Notes: generated from the letters alone by a model not told the origin. Shown: positions 16,737 to 25,505, counted from the stretch's first letter. The stretch: 41,304 bases of DNA from Bacillota bacterium (GCA_023392075.1 JAEVZU010000187.1:1-41304); one strand, 5' to 3'. Made by a program: numbers and translations.

Positions 16737-17597
16737 TTATCCCTTTACCGCACCAACGGTCACTCCCTGCAGGAAGTATTTCTGTAAGCTGAAAAACAGT
16801 ATGAACATGGGGATTGCAGAAATAGTTGCTCCTGCCATCATTGGCGAAAAATACGTGGTATTTGCAAAACGGAAATTCTTTAACCCAACCTGGATGGTTT
16901 GCATATCCATTGTTTTCGTTACCAGAAACGGCCAGAAAAATGTATTCCAGTTTTCCATAAAGGTCATAATGGCCATTACTGCAAGTACTGTTTTTGAAAG
17001 AGGAACAATAATCTTGGTAAAAATCCGGAACTGGTTGCAGCCTTCGATCTTTGCACATTCTATGACCTCAGTGGGAAGTGTTGACATAAACTGTTTTGCA
17101 AGGAATATGTTATATACTCCGCAAAGAGTAGGCAACATAAGTGATGCATAGGTATTTGAAAGATTAAAAATATTAACAATCAAAATATATAATGGAACCT
17201 GCACAACCTGATATGGAATCATCATTGCAATCAGCAGCAGGAAAAAAAGCCACTTCCTGCCCGGAAACTTTATCTTTGAGAAGGCGTATCCTGCCATGCC
17301 TGCAAACACCACATTTGACACAGTGGCAACCGAGGCAATCAAAAGCGAATTTAAAATCCATCTCACTGAATAATCACTGTAATTGAAGAAAAATTTAAAG
17401 GAATCCAGAGTAAATTTTGACGGAACCAACGAATAGCTTACCGCTCCGGCTTCTACAGGATCTCCGAACGAAGAGATAATCATAAAGTATATGGGAAATA
17501 ATGTGGCGGCAGCAAATAACAGGAGCAGTATGATCGATATAACCTTATATATTATTTCGTGCCTGTTATTACCGCCGTAACTCTTATATAGTGACAT
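16737..17597 (-). CDS. Carbohydrate ABC transporter permease, MalG family
   Basis: An inner-membrane permease of 286 residues with about six membrane helices (IISIILLLLFAAATLFPIYF, WILNSLLIASVATVSNVVFA, and others). The cytoplasmic EAA loop is ECAKIEGCNQFRIFTKIIVP, which contacts the ATPase. It forms the transport channel with the MalF-type permease encoded just upstream. The frame is open from a GTG at 17618, but GGAGG lies between that codon and the ATG at 17597, with 9 bases spacing, so the ATG is used. No ATP-binding subunit is encoded here; such CUT1 importers often share an MsmX-type ATPase from elsewhere. A 122-base gap to anmK follows. Confidence 0.92.
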   Translation of the reverse strand: MSLYKSYGGNNRHEIIYKVISIILLLLFAAATLFPIYFMIISSFGDPVEAGAVSYSLVPSKFTLDSFKFFFNYSDYSVRWILNSLLIASVATVSNVVFAGMAGYAFSKIKFPGRKWLFFLLLIAMMIPYQVVQVPLYILIVNIFNLSNTYASLMLPTLCGVYNIFLAKQFMSTLPTEVIECAKIEGCNQFRIFTKIIVPLSKTVLAVMAIMTFMENWNTFFWPFLVTKTMDMQTIQVGLKNFRFANTTYFSPMMAGATISAIPMFILFFSLQKYFLQGVTVGAVKG

Positions 17598-17656
17598 GTT
17601 AATAATCCTCCTTCTCACCCGGCATGCTGCTGAACTTAAAAAATAACCTCTGTTAA

Positions 17657-18565
17657 TTAATATTCAACATCATCGCCCAGCACCTTGAACTGGAATATGG
17701 ATATTACTGCAATTATTGCTGCTAATACAAGCGATTGTGCAGCGGCTATTCCAAACTTGGAATATTTGAAAGCATTATTGAAAATGAGCAGTCCCACCAT
17801 GGTTGTCGCATTGTTCGGGCCGCCTCCCGTCATCATGTAAGCATTCATGAATACCTGGAAGGAACCTATTATTCCCGTTACCAGCAGAAATAATGTCGTG
17901 GGCTTCAGAAGAGGGATAATTATATACCTGAGCTTCTTTATAAATGTTGCTCCGTCCAGGTCGGCACTTTCAAAAAAGCTGTCGGGAATACCCAATAAAG
18001 CGGCCAGATATATTATTATACTTGTACCATGGCTTGACAGCCATGACATCAATAAAAGAGACAGCATGGCGGTATTGCTTGATCCCAGCCAGTTCTGATT
18101 ACTGATCCCCAACCACCCTATAATGGTGTTTAAAATTCCCTGCGGCATGGGATCAAATATCCATAGCCAGACTACTGAAAGTGCAACCCCGGAAGCTACT
18201 GCCGGTAAGTAATATATGGCTTTAAAAAAAGTCTGAAGAGATTTCTTAAGCGGATATATCATTACTGCAATAACAAAGGAAATAAATAATGAGACCGGTA
18301 CCGAAAAAACCGTATATGTTACTGTATTTACAATTGACTTGCCGAAAAGCTTATCCTTCAGCAAACCAGCATAGTTTTCCAAGCCAACCCATTGGGAACC
18401 CAAAGGTTTAAATTCCTGAAAGCTTATTATAAATGCGCTTATGACAGGATAAAGAGTAAACATGGCAAAAACACCTAATGCAACTGCAATAAATACGTAT
18501 CCCCAGAAGTAATCTTCATTGAATTTCAATTTTCTCTTTTTAACCTCATTTTTGCAATTATTCAT
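17657..18565 (-). CDS. Carbohydrate ABC transporter permease, MalF family
   Basis: A 302-residue permease with six predicted helices; the first is GYVFIAVALGVFAMFTLYP. The EAA loop is ESADLDGATFIKKLRYIIIP, and the conserved region FQVFMNAYMMTGGGPNNAT is present. It is the partner of the MalG-type permease 59 bases downstream. GGGAGGGG lies 6 bases before the ATG. Context (murQ, anmK, namZ, nagZ) points to cell-wall amino sugars or short glycan fragments as the substrate, rather than maltose-type sugars; this is inference. Confidence 0.92.
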   Translation of the reverse strand: MNNCKNEVKKRKLKFNEDYFWGYVFIAVALGVFAMFTLYPVISAFIISFQEFKPLGSQWVGLENYAGLLKDKLFGKSIVNTVTYTVFSVPVSLFISFVIAVMIYPLKKSLQTFFKAIYYLPAVASGVALSVVWLWIFDPMPQGILNTIIGWLGISNQNWLGSSNTAMLSLLLMSWLSSHGTSIIIYLAALLGIPDSFFESADLDGATFIKKLRYIIIPLLKPTTLFLLVTGIIGSFQVFMNAYMMTGGGPNNATTMVGLLIFNNAFKYSKFGIAAAQSLVLAAIIAVISIFQFKVLGDDVEY

Positions 18566-18612
18566 AAGCCCCTCCCGAACCTTGTTACATCTATCTTCCG
18601 GTTTTAATTTCC

Positions 18613-18663
18613 GTCCAGCATATTAATGAAGTCTTTCAAGCCGACCCTACTAATATACTGGAC
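18613..18663 (-). other. Intercistronic hairpin between binding protein and permease genes
   Basis: GTCCAGCATATTAAT (18613-18627) pairs with ACTAATATACTGGAC (18649-18663) at 13 of 15 positions, without a T run. Such structures commonly protect the binding-protein mRNA and lower permease expression. Confidence 0.5.
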
Positions 18664-18680
18664 AGAAACTTGATATATTA

Positions 18681-20129
18681 TTAGTCTTTAACTATACCGT
18701 CCTCGCCGAAGGCTGCAACAGCAGCTTCTTTTACTGCTTTGTACATATCCTCGGGAGTTATTTCATTTGCCAGTAATGCCTGGAATTTTGGAATTATAAC
18801 TTCATCCTCAATTTTTATAGCTTTTGCTCCGAGGTCTGTTGGAATATCAGGACGAGCCGGTGCTGCAATCTTCAGCATATTCTGAACAGCTGTTTCATTG
18901 TCAGGGTTCCTGTCAATTTTCATTGACTTGGCTGCTTCATTGGCCGACTTGGTAATATGTGCAACAAACAGGTCATTGTTAGTCATTGCTGCCACTTCTC
19001 CGGAAGCCATATAATATGCTGCTTTTACAACATTATCAATATGGGCCTTTGTGGGTTCGTTTTTACCGCGGAAGGTCACATATCCGTCAACAGCCGGTGT
19101 TGAAACAGCCTGTGCTCCTGCAAAGCTTGGTACGGGCAGTACGATGTAGTCTGCTTTTATACTGTCTTTAACGGCACTTCCATCTTTTGCATCGATTTTC
19201 GCATTGTTCTTGTTAGCTGAGTTTTCGAAAGTAGCAAGACCTTTTCCTGTTATCATGGTCTGCCCTGTAAGGAACATGTTCCAACGCTTTCCAGCATCAA
19301 CGGAACTTAATTCCTTTGGCATTGATCCGTCATCAATGATAGTTCTCAAATCTTTAAGCAATTCAAGATAGTTTTTGCTTGTATATGCATATTTCAGATC
19401 CTTTGTGAAGGACGAAGGCATTCCGGCCGACTTCACCATTATTGAAAGATAATCCTTTGCTGCAACTCCGGCACAGGCAAATACAAAGCCGTAACGTTTT
19501 GTTGCATTGCCTTCTTTTACTATACCTTTCTTGATAGCTTCTCTGAATTGCTCAAAAGTCCAGCCATTCTGCTGAACAGACTTGTAATCTATACCTGCCT
19601 GCTCAAGGTACTGTTTGTTACCGCCGATGGCATGTATTTCCATATATGCCGGGAAGCCGTATAGTCCGTCTCCGTTCTTCATATAATTTAACGGCCCCTC
19701 ATCAAAATCAGATATCATATCAGGTGTTGCAATATCCTTTATATTCATCAGAAGTCCTGTATCAACGTACTTGGATACTCCGTCGGAACCTATAAAGGCT
19801 ATATCGGGAGGACTGCCCGCATTAACCTGCACATCCAGCTTTTGAGTCATATCTTCCCAGCTGGCAGGTTCTATTTTCAGAGTAAGATTTGGATACTTGG
19901 TATTAAAATCCGTGCTGAACTTATTAAAATTATCCTGATAAGTTGCTGAGACAGGCGGCAGCAATGCTGTAATTGTATCTGCCTCTGCCGACGTATTGCC
20001 TGAAGCCGAGCTCGTACTTGCTGCGGTTGAACTGTTTGCTGCATTATCCGAATTTCCGCAGGCTGCTGCCAGACCCACAATCATCACTAATGCCAGCATT
20101 AAGCTGGTGATACGACTGAATTTTTTCAT
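18681..20129 (-). CDS. Extracellular solute-binding lipoprotein, family 1
   Basis: A 482-residue substrate-binding protein of a carbohydrate ABC importer. The signal peptide ends in lipobox LAAAC (Cys24), followed by a Ser/Thr/Ala/Asn-rich linker to about residue 50. The domain begins TITALLPPVSATYQDNFNKF and includes DIAFIGSDGVSKYVDTGLLM and the hinge-type MTNNDLFVAHI. Family 1 members bind mono- to oligosaccharides. Being between murQ and the two permeases, it probably captures MurNAc-containing saccharides or anhydro-muropeptide sugars outside the cell. GGAGGGA lies 7 bases before the ATG. Ligand identity is inferred only from neighbours. Confidence 0.93.
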   Translation of the reverse strand: MKKFSRITSLMLALVMIVGLAAACGNSDNAANSSTAASTSSASGNTSAEADTITALLPPVSATYQDNFNKFSTDFNTKYPNLTLKIEPASWEDMTQKLDVQVNAGSPPDIAFIGSDGVSKYVDTGLLMNIKDIATPDMISDFDEGPLNYMKNGDGLYGFPAYMEIHAIGGNKQYLEQAGIDYKSVQQNGWTFEQFREAIKKGIVKEGNATKRYGFVFACAGVAAKDYLSIMVKSAGMPSSFTKDLKYAYTSKNYLELLKDLRTIIDDGSMPKELSSVDAGKRWNMFLTGQTMITGKGLATFENSANKNNAKIDAKDGSAVKDSIKADYIVLPVPSFAGAQAVSTPAVDGYVTFRGKNEPTKAHIDNVVKAAYYMASGEVAAMTNNDLFVAHITKSANEAAKSMKIDRNPDNETAVQNMLKIAAPARPDIPTDLGAKAIKIEDEVIIPKFQALLANEITPEDMYKAVKEAAVAAFGEDGIVKD

Positions 20130-20189
20130 ACTATCCCTCCAAATTTTTTAATTAACATACCATTGGCATTTCATACCCATTGGTAAACT

Positions 20190-21104
20190 TTAGACTTTTT
20201 TAGCCACATCCCTTATTGCTTCTTTTAACCTTCCATTATTTTTTTCCAGCAGTTCCTCTGCATCCAGACGGTTTAATCCTGTTTCAATCATCATAATGGC
20301 CAGCTTTGCATTCATATCGGCCATATCCAGATATTTTGCAGCAACCTCGTCTGTTACACCCGTTATAGTGCTTACTATGCGTTTTGCCCTGTCCAGAAGT
20401 TTTTTATTTGTAGCTTTCAAATCCACCATCATGTTGCCGTAAACCTTGCCAAGCTTTATCATTGTGGCGGTTGTTAACATATTAAGTACGAGCTTCTGGG
20501 CTGTTCCTGATTTCAGCCTGGTTGAACCTGTTATAACCTCCGGTCCAACAACTGCTGCAATGCAAATATCACATTTCTCTTCAACCTTTGTATTGAAATT
20601 ATTCACGATACCTATTGTTGCAGCCCCGCATATTTTAGCCTCTTCCAGTGCTCCCAGTACAAATGGCGCACTTCCGCTGGCTGTGATGCCTACTACAACA
20701 TCTTTCGCCGTAATACCGCATTCTCTTACAAGCTTTGATCCTCCGTCAAAGTCATCCTCACATCCTTCCACTGCTGTTCTTAAAGCAATATCTCCACCGG
20801 CTATATGCCCTTGAACCATTTCAGGATTAGTTCCAAAGGTGGGCGGACATTCAGAAGCATCCAAAACACCCAGTCTTCCGGAAGTTCCGGCGCCGATATA
20901 AAATAATTTCCCACCATTTTTAAGCGAATTATAGATGATATCTACAGCTATCGAAATGTTTGGAATTTCATTTTTAACTGCTGCCGGTACTAACATATCC
21001 TGTTGATTAATGATCCTTAGCATTTGATCTGTTGAGCACTCATCTATTTCCATGGTTTCCAAGTTCACTTCTTCTGTTGTCAGTCCAGCAAAATAATTCT
21101 CCAA
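20190..21104 (-). CDS. murQ: N-acetylmuramic acid 6-phosphate etherase MurQ
   Basis: It cleaves the lactyl ether of MurNAc-6-phosphate to give GlcNAc-6-phosphate and D-lactate, in the cytoplasm. The SIS-domain protein shows the family core YIGAGTSGRLGVLDASECPP with the catalytic-region Glu, the second-region ALRTAVEGCEDD, VVGITASGSAPFV and TRLKSGTAQKLVLNMLTT. An ATG lies at 21143 but has no ribosome site, whereas GGAGG sits 7 bases before a TTG at 21104. This TTG gives 304 residues, close to E. coli MurQ, and is preferred. It is the first gene of the salvage operon, behind a near-consensus promoter, with the RpiR-type regulator upstream. Confidence 0.95.
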   Translation of the reverse strand: MENYFAGLTTEEVNLETMEIDECSTDQMLRIINQQDMLVPAAVKNEIPNISIAVDIIYNSLKNGGKLFYIGAGTSGRLGVLDASECPPTFGTNPEMVQGHIAGGDIALRTAVEGCEDDFDGGSKLVRECGITAKDVVVGITASGSAPFVLGALEEAKICGAATIGIVNNFNTKVEEKCDICIAAVVGPEVITGSTRLKSGTAQKLVLNMLTTATMIKLGKVYGNMMVDLKATNKKLLDRAKRIVSTITGVTDEVAAKYLDMADMNAKLAIMMIETGLNRLDAEELLEKNNGRLKEAIRDVAKKV

Positions 21105-21169
21105 AATAACCCCTCCACGCCTTTGTTTCAAGCTATTGTTCATTTCGTTGTATATATTCTATGAATTTT

Positions 21170-21197
21170 ATTATATAGTATCCCGATGTTATGTCAA
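21170..21197 (-). promoter_or_regulatory. Promoter of the murQ operon
   Basis: On the minus strand, TTGACA (21192-21197) and TATAAT (21170-21175) are separated by 16 bases: a near-perfect sigma-A promoter 65 bases before the murQ start codon. Confidence 0.75.
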
Positions 21198-21262
21198 TAT
21201 ATTTTTAAAATTTTATTTTTTATTAAAATTATATTATGGCATTTTATTTCACACAGGGATGT

Positions 21263-21292
21263 TTTTTGACCCACTTTTTAATGGGTCAAAAA
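21263..21292 (-). other. Palindrome just after the rpiR stop
   Basis: TTTTTGACCCA (21263-21273) pairs perfectly with TGGGTCAAAAA (21282-21292), but no T run follows on either strand. It may be a weak terminator or mRNA-end structure that separates rpiR from murQ. Confidence 0.45.
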
Positions 21293-21293
21293 C

Positions 21294-22157
21294 TTAATTT
21301 CTTTGTTTATTAAGTATGATATTATGTGTTTTACTGAGATATTTTCTTACATTCTGGTATTCCGCACTTGCAACACCTGCAAAAAGAATGTCAATGATAT
21401 TAAGCATTGCTATTCTGGATCCCATGGCACCGCTTCTGATGGTCACTTCCGGTGTTGAGATGTTCAGCACAACATCGGCACCCTCGGCAAGATAGCTCTT
21501 ACTGTATCGGGTAATTGCTATGACGGAGGCTCCCATTTTTTTTGCCACTTCCAGGGCATCCAGTATTTCTACCGTTTTGCCTGAGTTTGAAATAACAACC
21601 GCCACGTCACCTTTTTTAAGCAATGTTGCTGCTGTCAACTGACTATGGCTGTCTGTATACGCATGACACATTTTATTTATGCGCATGAACTTTTGCTGGG
21701 CATCCATGCATACCAGTCCTGAAGCACCTATACCATAAAAGTCGATTTTCTGCGTCTTTATTAATAAATCCACTGCCTTTTCAATTTCAGACCGGCTTAC
21801 AATCTTTAGAGTATCCTCAATCGACTTGCAGTTATTGAGGGATATATTATTAATTATTGTCTGCAGATCGTCTCCGGGCTGGATATCCGTGTACTGATCG
21901 GTTTCTTCCTCATCCATCGAACCAAGGGAAGTTGATATACTTACAATAAACTCTCTGTAGCTTTTATAACCTATTGTTTTGCAGAATCTTAATACCGAAG
22001 CATCGCTTGTCTTGCTTTTTATGGCCAGCTCCTTGATTGACAGACTTGGCACTTCATAGGTATTTTCCAATATATATTCCGCAATCAGTTTTTCAACCGG
22101 AGTAAGACTTTCCTTAATCTCTCTGAGCTTCAGCAGAATATTGTCATTTGGCGGCAT
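21294..22157 (-). CDS. RpiR/MurR family regulator (HTH + SIS)
   Basis: A 287-residue regulator with an N-terminal HTH_6 domain (LTPVEKLIAEYILEN, SIKELAIKSKTSDASVLRFC) and a C-terminal SIS sugar-phosphate-binding domain (IDFYGIGASGLVCMDA, DVAVVISNSGKTVEILDALE). In E. coli the homologous MurR senses MurNAc-6-phosphate and represses murQP. Placed upstream of murQ and divergent from the GH4-kinase operon, it is the likely local regulator of both, responding to a phosphorylated amino sugar. The ATG at 22157 follows GGTG by 6 bases; an upstream in-frame TTG at 22169 overlaps that site and is less likely. An AT-rich palindrome lies in the divergent region. Confidence 0.92.
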   Translation of the reverse strand: MPPNDNILLKLREIKESLTPVEKLIAEYILENTYEVPSLSIKELAIKSKTSDASVLRFCKTIGYKSYREFIVSISTSLGSMDEEETDQYTDIQPGDDLQTIINNISLNNCKSIEDTLKIVSRSEIEKAVDLLIKTQKIDFYGIGASGLVCMDAQQKFMRINKMCHAYTDSHSQLTAATLLKKGDVAVVISNSGKTVEILDALEVAKKMGASVIAITRYSKSYLAEGADVVLNISTPEVTIRSGAMGSRIAMLNIIDILFAGVASAEYQNVRKYLSKTHNIILNKQRN

Positions 22158-22223
22158 TAAAATCACCAACTTTCTTGTATATTAAATTCCTCTGTTACAT
22201 CATAATAATATCACGGGTGTAAT

Positions 22224-22258
22224 AAAATTTCAATATAAAATTTTTGTTTGAAATTTTT
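22224..22258 (+). promoter_or_regulatory. AT-rich palindrome, candidate RpiR operator
   Basis: AAAATTTC (22224-22231) and GAAATTTT (from 22250) form an inverted repeat directly upstream of the promoter elements of the GH4 operon, in the region shared with rpiR. Confidence 0.4.
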
Positions 22259-22259
22259 A

Positions 22260-22289
22260 TTGCAAAGACTGAATGATTAGTTCTATAAT
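22260..22289 (+). promoter_or_regulatory. Candidate promoter of the GH4-kinase operon
   Basis: TTGCAA at 22260-22265 and TATAAT at 22284-22289 with an 18-base spacer, 36 bases before the GH4 start codon. Confidence 0.55.
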
Positions 22290-22324
22290 AAAAGCAGAAT
22301 TAGATGTGAGAATTGGAGGTTACC

Positions 22325-23614
22325 ATGGGAAAACTAAAAATTGCTATAATAGGTTCAGGCAGTACCTATACTCCCGAATTAATCGAAGGCTTCATAAAGC
22401 GGAAATCGGAACTGCCCTTGGGAGAGCTGGTGCTTATGGATATTGATACCAGAAAGCTGAATATTGTGGGAGGCCTCTGCAGCCGGATGATATCGGCGGC
22501 AGGTATCAACTGCAAAATAACATTAACGGAAGATCTGAATACCGCCCTGATCAATGCAGATTTTGTTCTCTGCCAGATAAGAGTGGGCAAACTTCCTGCA
22601 AGAGTACTGGATGAGAAAATTCCTTTGAAATATAATCTCATAGGTCAGGAAACCTGTGGTATAGGAGGCTTTTTCAAGGCTCTGCGCACAATACCCGTAA
22701 TGCTGGACATAGCCGAAAAAATGCGGCAGTTCTGCCCGGAGGCCTGGCTTATAAACTTTTCCAATCCATCAGGAATTATATCTCAGGCAATTCTTACAAA
22801 TACAAAAGTAAAAATGATGGGACTCTGCAATGTACCTTTTAATATGTTTAAGAGTGTTAAAGAAACTCTGGACTTGAAAACAGCTGATATTGAATATGTG
22901 GGACTCAATCACCTCAGCTGGATAACCTCAATAAAGAGCGGCGGTAAAGATTATCTTAAAACTGCACTTGATATGGGTCTGAACAGTGAAACAATGAAAA
23001 ATATCCCCTCAAGCGGCTTCAGCAAGGAGTTTATTCAGACAATCGGAGCTATCCCGTCCTCCTATATGGAATATTATTATTATAAGGACAAGAAATTGAA
23101 GCTCCTTATGGAAGCTGAGCAAACCCGCGGAGAAAAATGCGAGGCTATTGAAGAAGAACTTTTAAGCATATACTCCAACTCGGAACTCAATACCAAACCG
23201 GAGCTGCTCTCTACCAGAGGCGGAGCCAATTATTCGGAGGTTGCGGTATCCCTGGTTGATGCCATTTATAATGATAAGCAGGAAAAACATGTTGTAAATG
23301 TATTGAATAATGGGGCTCTGGATTTTATGGAGGATAATGACTCAATAGAAATCAACGCAGTTATTGGCAAAGACGGAGCAAATCCGGTCAGGATCACCGG
23401 CTTCAGCAACTCTCATATCATTGATTATATGAGAATGGTTAAGGCCTATGAACGGAATACCGTAATAGCAGCCATAAACGGGGACGAAGATGCAGCCATG
23501 CGCGCTCTGCTTATGAATCCTCTGGTAGGCGACTACCACCTTGCAAAGGCTTGTTTTGATGAACTTAAAGAAGTACACAAAGCATATCTGCCGCAATTTT
23601 TCAATGCTCTATAG
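22325..23614 (+). CDS. 6-phospho-beta-glycosidase, GH4 family
   Basis: A 429-residue glycoside hydrolase family 4 enzyme. It acts by NAD+- and Mn2+-dependent redox elimination on 6-phosphorylated glycosides. The Rossmann start KIAIIGSGSTYTPELIEGF is followed by ICQIRVGK-like FVLCQIRVGKLPAR, QETCGIGGFFKALRTIP, NFSNPSGI, GLCNVP (metal Cys) and LNHLSW (metal His). It belongs to the LicH/ChbF side of GH4 rather than alpha-galactosidases. Since there is no PTS in the window, its phosphorylated substrate is presumably produced by the kinase encoded 56 bases downstream. In this amino-sugar setting a 6-phospho disaccharide containing GlcNAc is a reasonable guess. GGAGG lies 5 bases before the ATG at 22325; a TTG at 22313 overlaps the site. 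Confidence 0.92.
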   Translation: MGKLKIAIIGSGSTYTPELIEGFIKRKSELPLGELVLMDIDTRKLNIVGGLCSRMISAAGINCKITLTEDLNTALINADFVLCQIRVGKLPARVLDEKIPLKYNLIGQETCGIGGFFKALRTIPVMLDIAEKMRQFCPEAWLINFSNPSGIISQAILTNTKVKMMGLCNVPFNMFKSVKETLDLKTADIEYVGLNHLSWITSIKSGGKDYLKTALDMGLNSETMKNIPSSGFSKEFIQTIGAIPSSYMEYYYYKDKKLKLLMEAEQTRGEKCEAIEEELLSIYSNSELNTKPELLSTRGGANYSEVAVSLVDAIYNDKQEKHVVNVLNNGALDFMEDNDSIEINAVIGKDGANPVRITGFSNSHIIDYMRMVKAYERNTVIAAINGDEDAAMRALLMNPLVGDYHLAKACFDELKEVHKAYLPQFFNAL

Positions 23615-23670
23615 AAAAGTTTGGTATCTGTTTCGTAAATAATTATAAAGTCCAGGACGGTGATTGTATT

Positions 23671-24699
23671 ATGAATAAATATGTACTTGGTGTCGATGGA
23701 GGAAACAGCAAAACCGACTATTTCCTTTTTGATATTGAAGGAAACTTTGTAGATCATTTAAGAGACGGCACTTGCAGTCATGAGCGCTTTCCGGATGCTT
23801 ACCAAAGCTCCTTCAGGATTATGAACGAAAAAATAAATCAACTGCTGGCACGTAATGCAATTTCCATGGAAAATATGGCCGCCGGTGCCTTTGGCCTGGC
23901 CGGCGCCGATGTCCCCATACAAAAGCAGAATCTGTCCGACATCATAAAAAGAATAGGTTTTAAGAACTTCGAGGTGGACAACGACTCCTTCCTGGGAATA
24001 AAGGCAGGCACAAGCACGGGTTATGGTATTTGCTCCATTAACGGCTCAGGATCTGTTACGGGAGGAATCGATCCGCAGGGCAGCAGGCTTCAGGTTGGCG
24101 GTATAGGCAGTGAAATATGCGGAGATGAGGCAGGAGGTTTCTTTCTTGCAAGAAAGGCCGTCAGAACTGTTTATGACAGTCTGTACAGAATGAGTCCCGC
24201 CACCTCACTTTCAAAGCCTGTTATGGAGCTGCTTGAAATATCCGATAAATTTTATTATATACAGAGAATCAGTGAACTGACAACATCCGGTCAGCTTCCC
24301 GTCAAGGAACTGGTGCAAATGTTGTTCCGGCATGCCGACGCAGGTGATCCCGCAGCCGTTTCGATTGTAGACAACTCTGCCTTGCAGCTGGCGAAATCGG
24401 CCTCCGGCTGCATAAATAATCTTTCCTTTGGGGAAACGGTGGAGATCGTTCTGGCTGGATCAGTATGGGTAAAAGCCGAAACCCCCATGCTTTTTAATAA
24501 ATTTATAAAGTATATATCTGAATTCACAGATAAGGACTGCAAGTATAATATTTTAACGGTGCCCCCGGCCACCGGTGCAGTCCTTTGGGCACTTGAGCTT
24601 GTAAACAGCTCATTTGCCGATATTGCTACAAAGGGTAGAGTTATTGCTTCTGTGGAAGATAGAATAAAAAATGAGACCGGAGTAGTAACCAAGAGTTAA
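23671..24699 (+). CDS. BadF/BadG-type sugar kinase (GlcNAc-kinase like), second copy
   Basis: A 342-residue ASKHA kinase with LGVDGGNSKTDYFLFD (phosphate-1), FGLAGADVP, VDNDSFLGIKAGT (catalytic Asp), SINGSGSVTGG (phosphate-2) and VGGIGSEICGDEAGGFFLARKAV. It is in the same family as the 9950-10867 kinase but clearly diverged, so not a recent duplicate. It forms an operon with the GH4 gene (56-base gap). GH4 enzymes need a 6-phosphate on the non-reducing sugar, so this kinase may phosphorylate an imported disaccharide before cleavage, replacing a PTS. That coupling is an inference; a free GlcNAc-kinase role is the alternative. The ATG has GGTG about 8 bases upstream. Confidence 0.85.
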   Translation: MNKYVLGVDGGNSKTDYFLFDIEGNFVDHLRDGTCSHERFPDAYQSSFRIMNEKINQLLARNAISMENMAAGAFGLAGADVPIQKQNLSDIIKRIGFKNFEVDNDSFLGIKAGTSTGYGICSINGSGSVTGGIDPQGSRLQVGGIGSEICGDEAGGFFLARKAVRTVYDSLYRMSPATSLSKPVMELLEISDKFYYIQRISELTTSGQLPVKELVQMLFRHADAGDPAAVSIVDNSALQLAKSASGCINNLSFGETVEIVLAGSVWVKAETPMLFNKFIKYISEFTDKDCKYNILTVPPATGAVLWALELVNSSFADIATKGRVIASVEDRIKNETGVVTKS

Positions 24700-24734
24700 G
24701 CAGGGTGTCTAAAAACGAGTGATATGCTGCTCCG

Positions 24735-24772
24735 TGAGCAAACAATGAAAAAATAAATTCATTGTTTGCTCA
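24735..24772 (+). terminator. Strong hairpin after the GH4-kinase operon
   Basis: TGAGCAAACAATGAA (24735-24749) is perfectly complementary to TTCATTGTTTGCTCA (24758-24772) with an 8-base loop, 35 bases past the kinase stop. A T run is lacking (GGGGATGTTTT follows), so its terminator role is likely but unproven. Confidence 0.5.
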
Positions 24773-24899
24773 GGGGATGTTTTACAGCCTTTGATATAAG
24801 CTGTTTTTGCATGTTACATAGTATAAAGTACTACCACAAGGAAAGGTGGTCATTAGAAGATAACCGCCCAATAACCTACTCAAATGAACATAAACTTTT

Positions 24900-25505
24900 T
24901 TAGTCTTTTTTATCACTAATACATTTCAACCAGATTTCAATCTGTTGCACTGCCTCAGGATACTTATTACTATACATCATTTTCATTCTCTCCAAAATAC
25001 CAATGGTCTTTTCTCCACCAATTTGACCAATTGCTCCTATTAATTCAAGAGTATCATCATTAGATAAATTATCTTTTTCCAATAGCGAAACTAAATAAGT
25101 CATTCCTTCTTGGTGACGAATTCCTCCTATAATATATATAATATCTGATTGCAAATGCTGTAATTCAAGTAGGGGTTCAATTTTCTTAAAGAAGAAGGAT
25201 GTATACATCCTTCCAAAAGCAATTAATGCATGATTGAGTTCGACATCAAAATATTCAGGAATTTCATACCCAAGTTCTTTTTCTTTTGGAGGGTTTATTA
25301 AAAGGTCAATCAGTATATCTATAGATTCTTTATCAAAAGTATTATACCAATTCTCAGTTGCATTATCTCTATATTCGATAGTTCCAAGGGGTCCAATAGG
25401 ACCTGCAAATTCTGATAAAGTTCTTAAGAATTCAATTCTTTTCATCTCCTTGCATCCTTTCAAAATAATCTTATTATAACAATCTCGATTAAACTCAGAA
25501 ATCAA
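24900..25505 (-). CDS. HEAT-like helical protein, candidate immunity protein
   Basis: A 201-residue (or 181-residue) acidic, signal-less protein. Repeated helical pairs such as NHALIAFGRMYTSFFFKKIE, LQSDIIYIIGGIRHQEGMTYL and DTLELIGAIGQIGGEKTIGIL look like HEAT/Armadillo repeats, a fold often used by immunity proteins. The frame overlaps the stop of the upstream toxin-like gene by 4 bases, with TTG as the overlapping start (25505). An internal ATG at 25445 (MKRIEFLRTL) with AAAGGA 9 bases upstream is an alternative start. Tight coupling behind a DUF4157 protein with a variable C-terminus is the standard arrangement for a polymorphic toxin and its antidote. No specific family was recognised, so the immunity role is inference. 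Confidence 0.72.
   Translation of the reverse strand: MISEFNRDCYNKIILKGCKEMKRIEFLRTLSEFAGPIGPLGTIEYRDNATENWYNTFDKESIDILIDLLINPPKEKELGYEIPEYFDVELNHALIAFGRMYTSFFFKKIEPLLELQHLQSDIIYIIGGIRHQEGMTYLVSLLEKDNLSNDDTLELIGAIGQIGGEKTIGILERMKMMYSNKYPEAVQQIEIWLKCISDKKD

Noticed and set aside
21263..21292. Perfect 11-bp palindrome as a rho-independent terminator
   Set aside because: No T run follows on either strand, so it is listed only as a palindrome.
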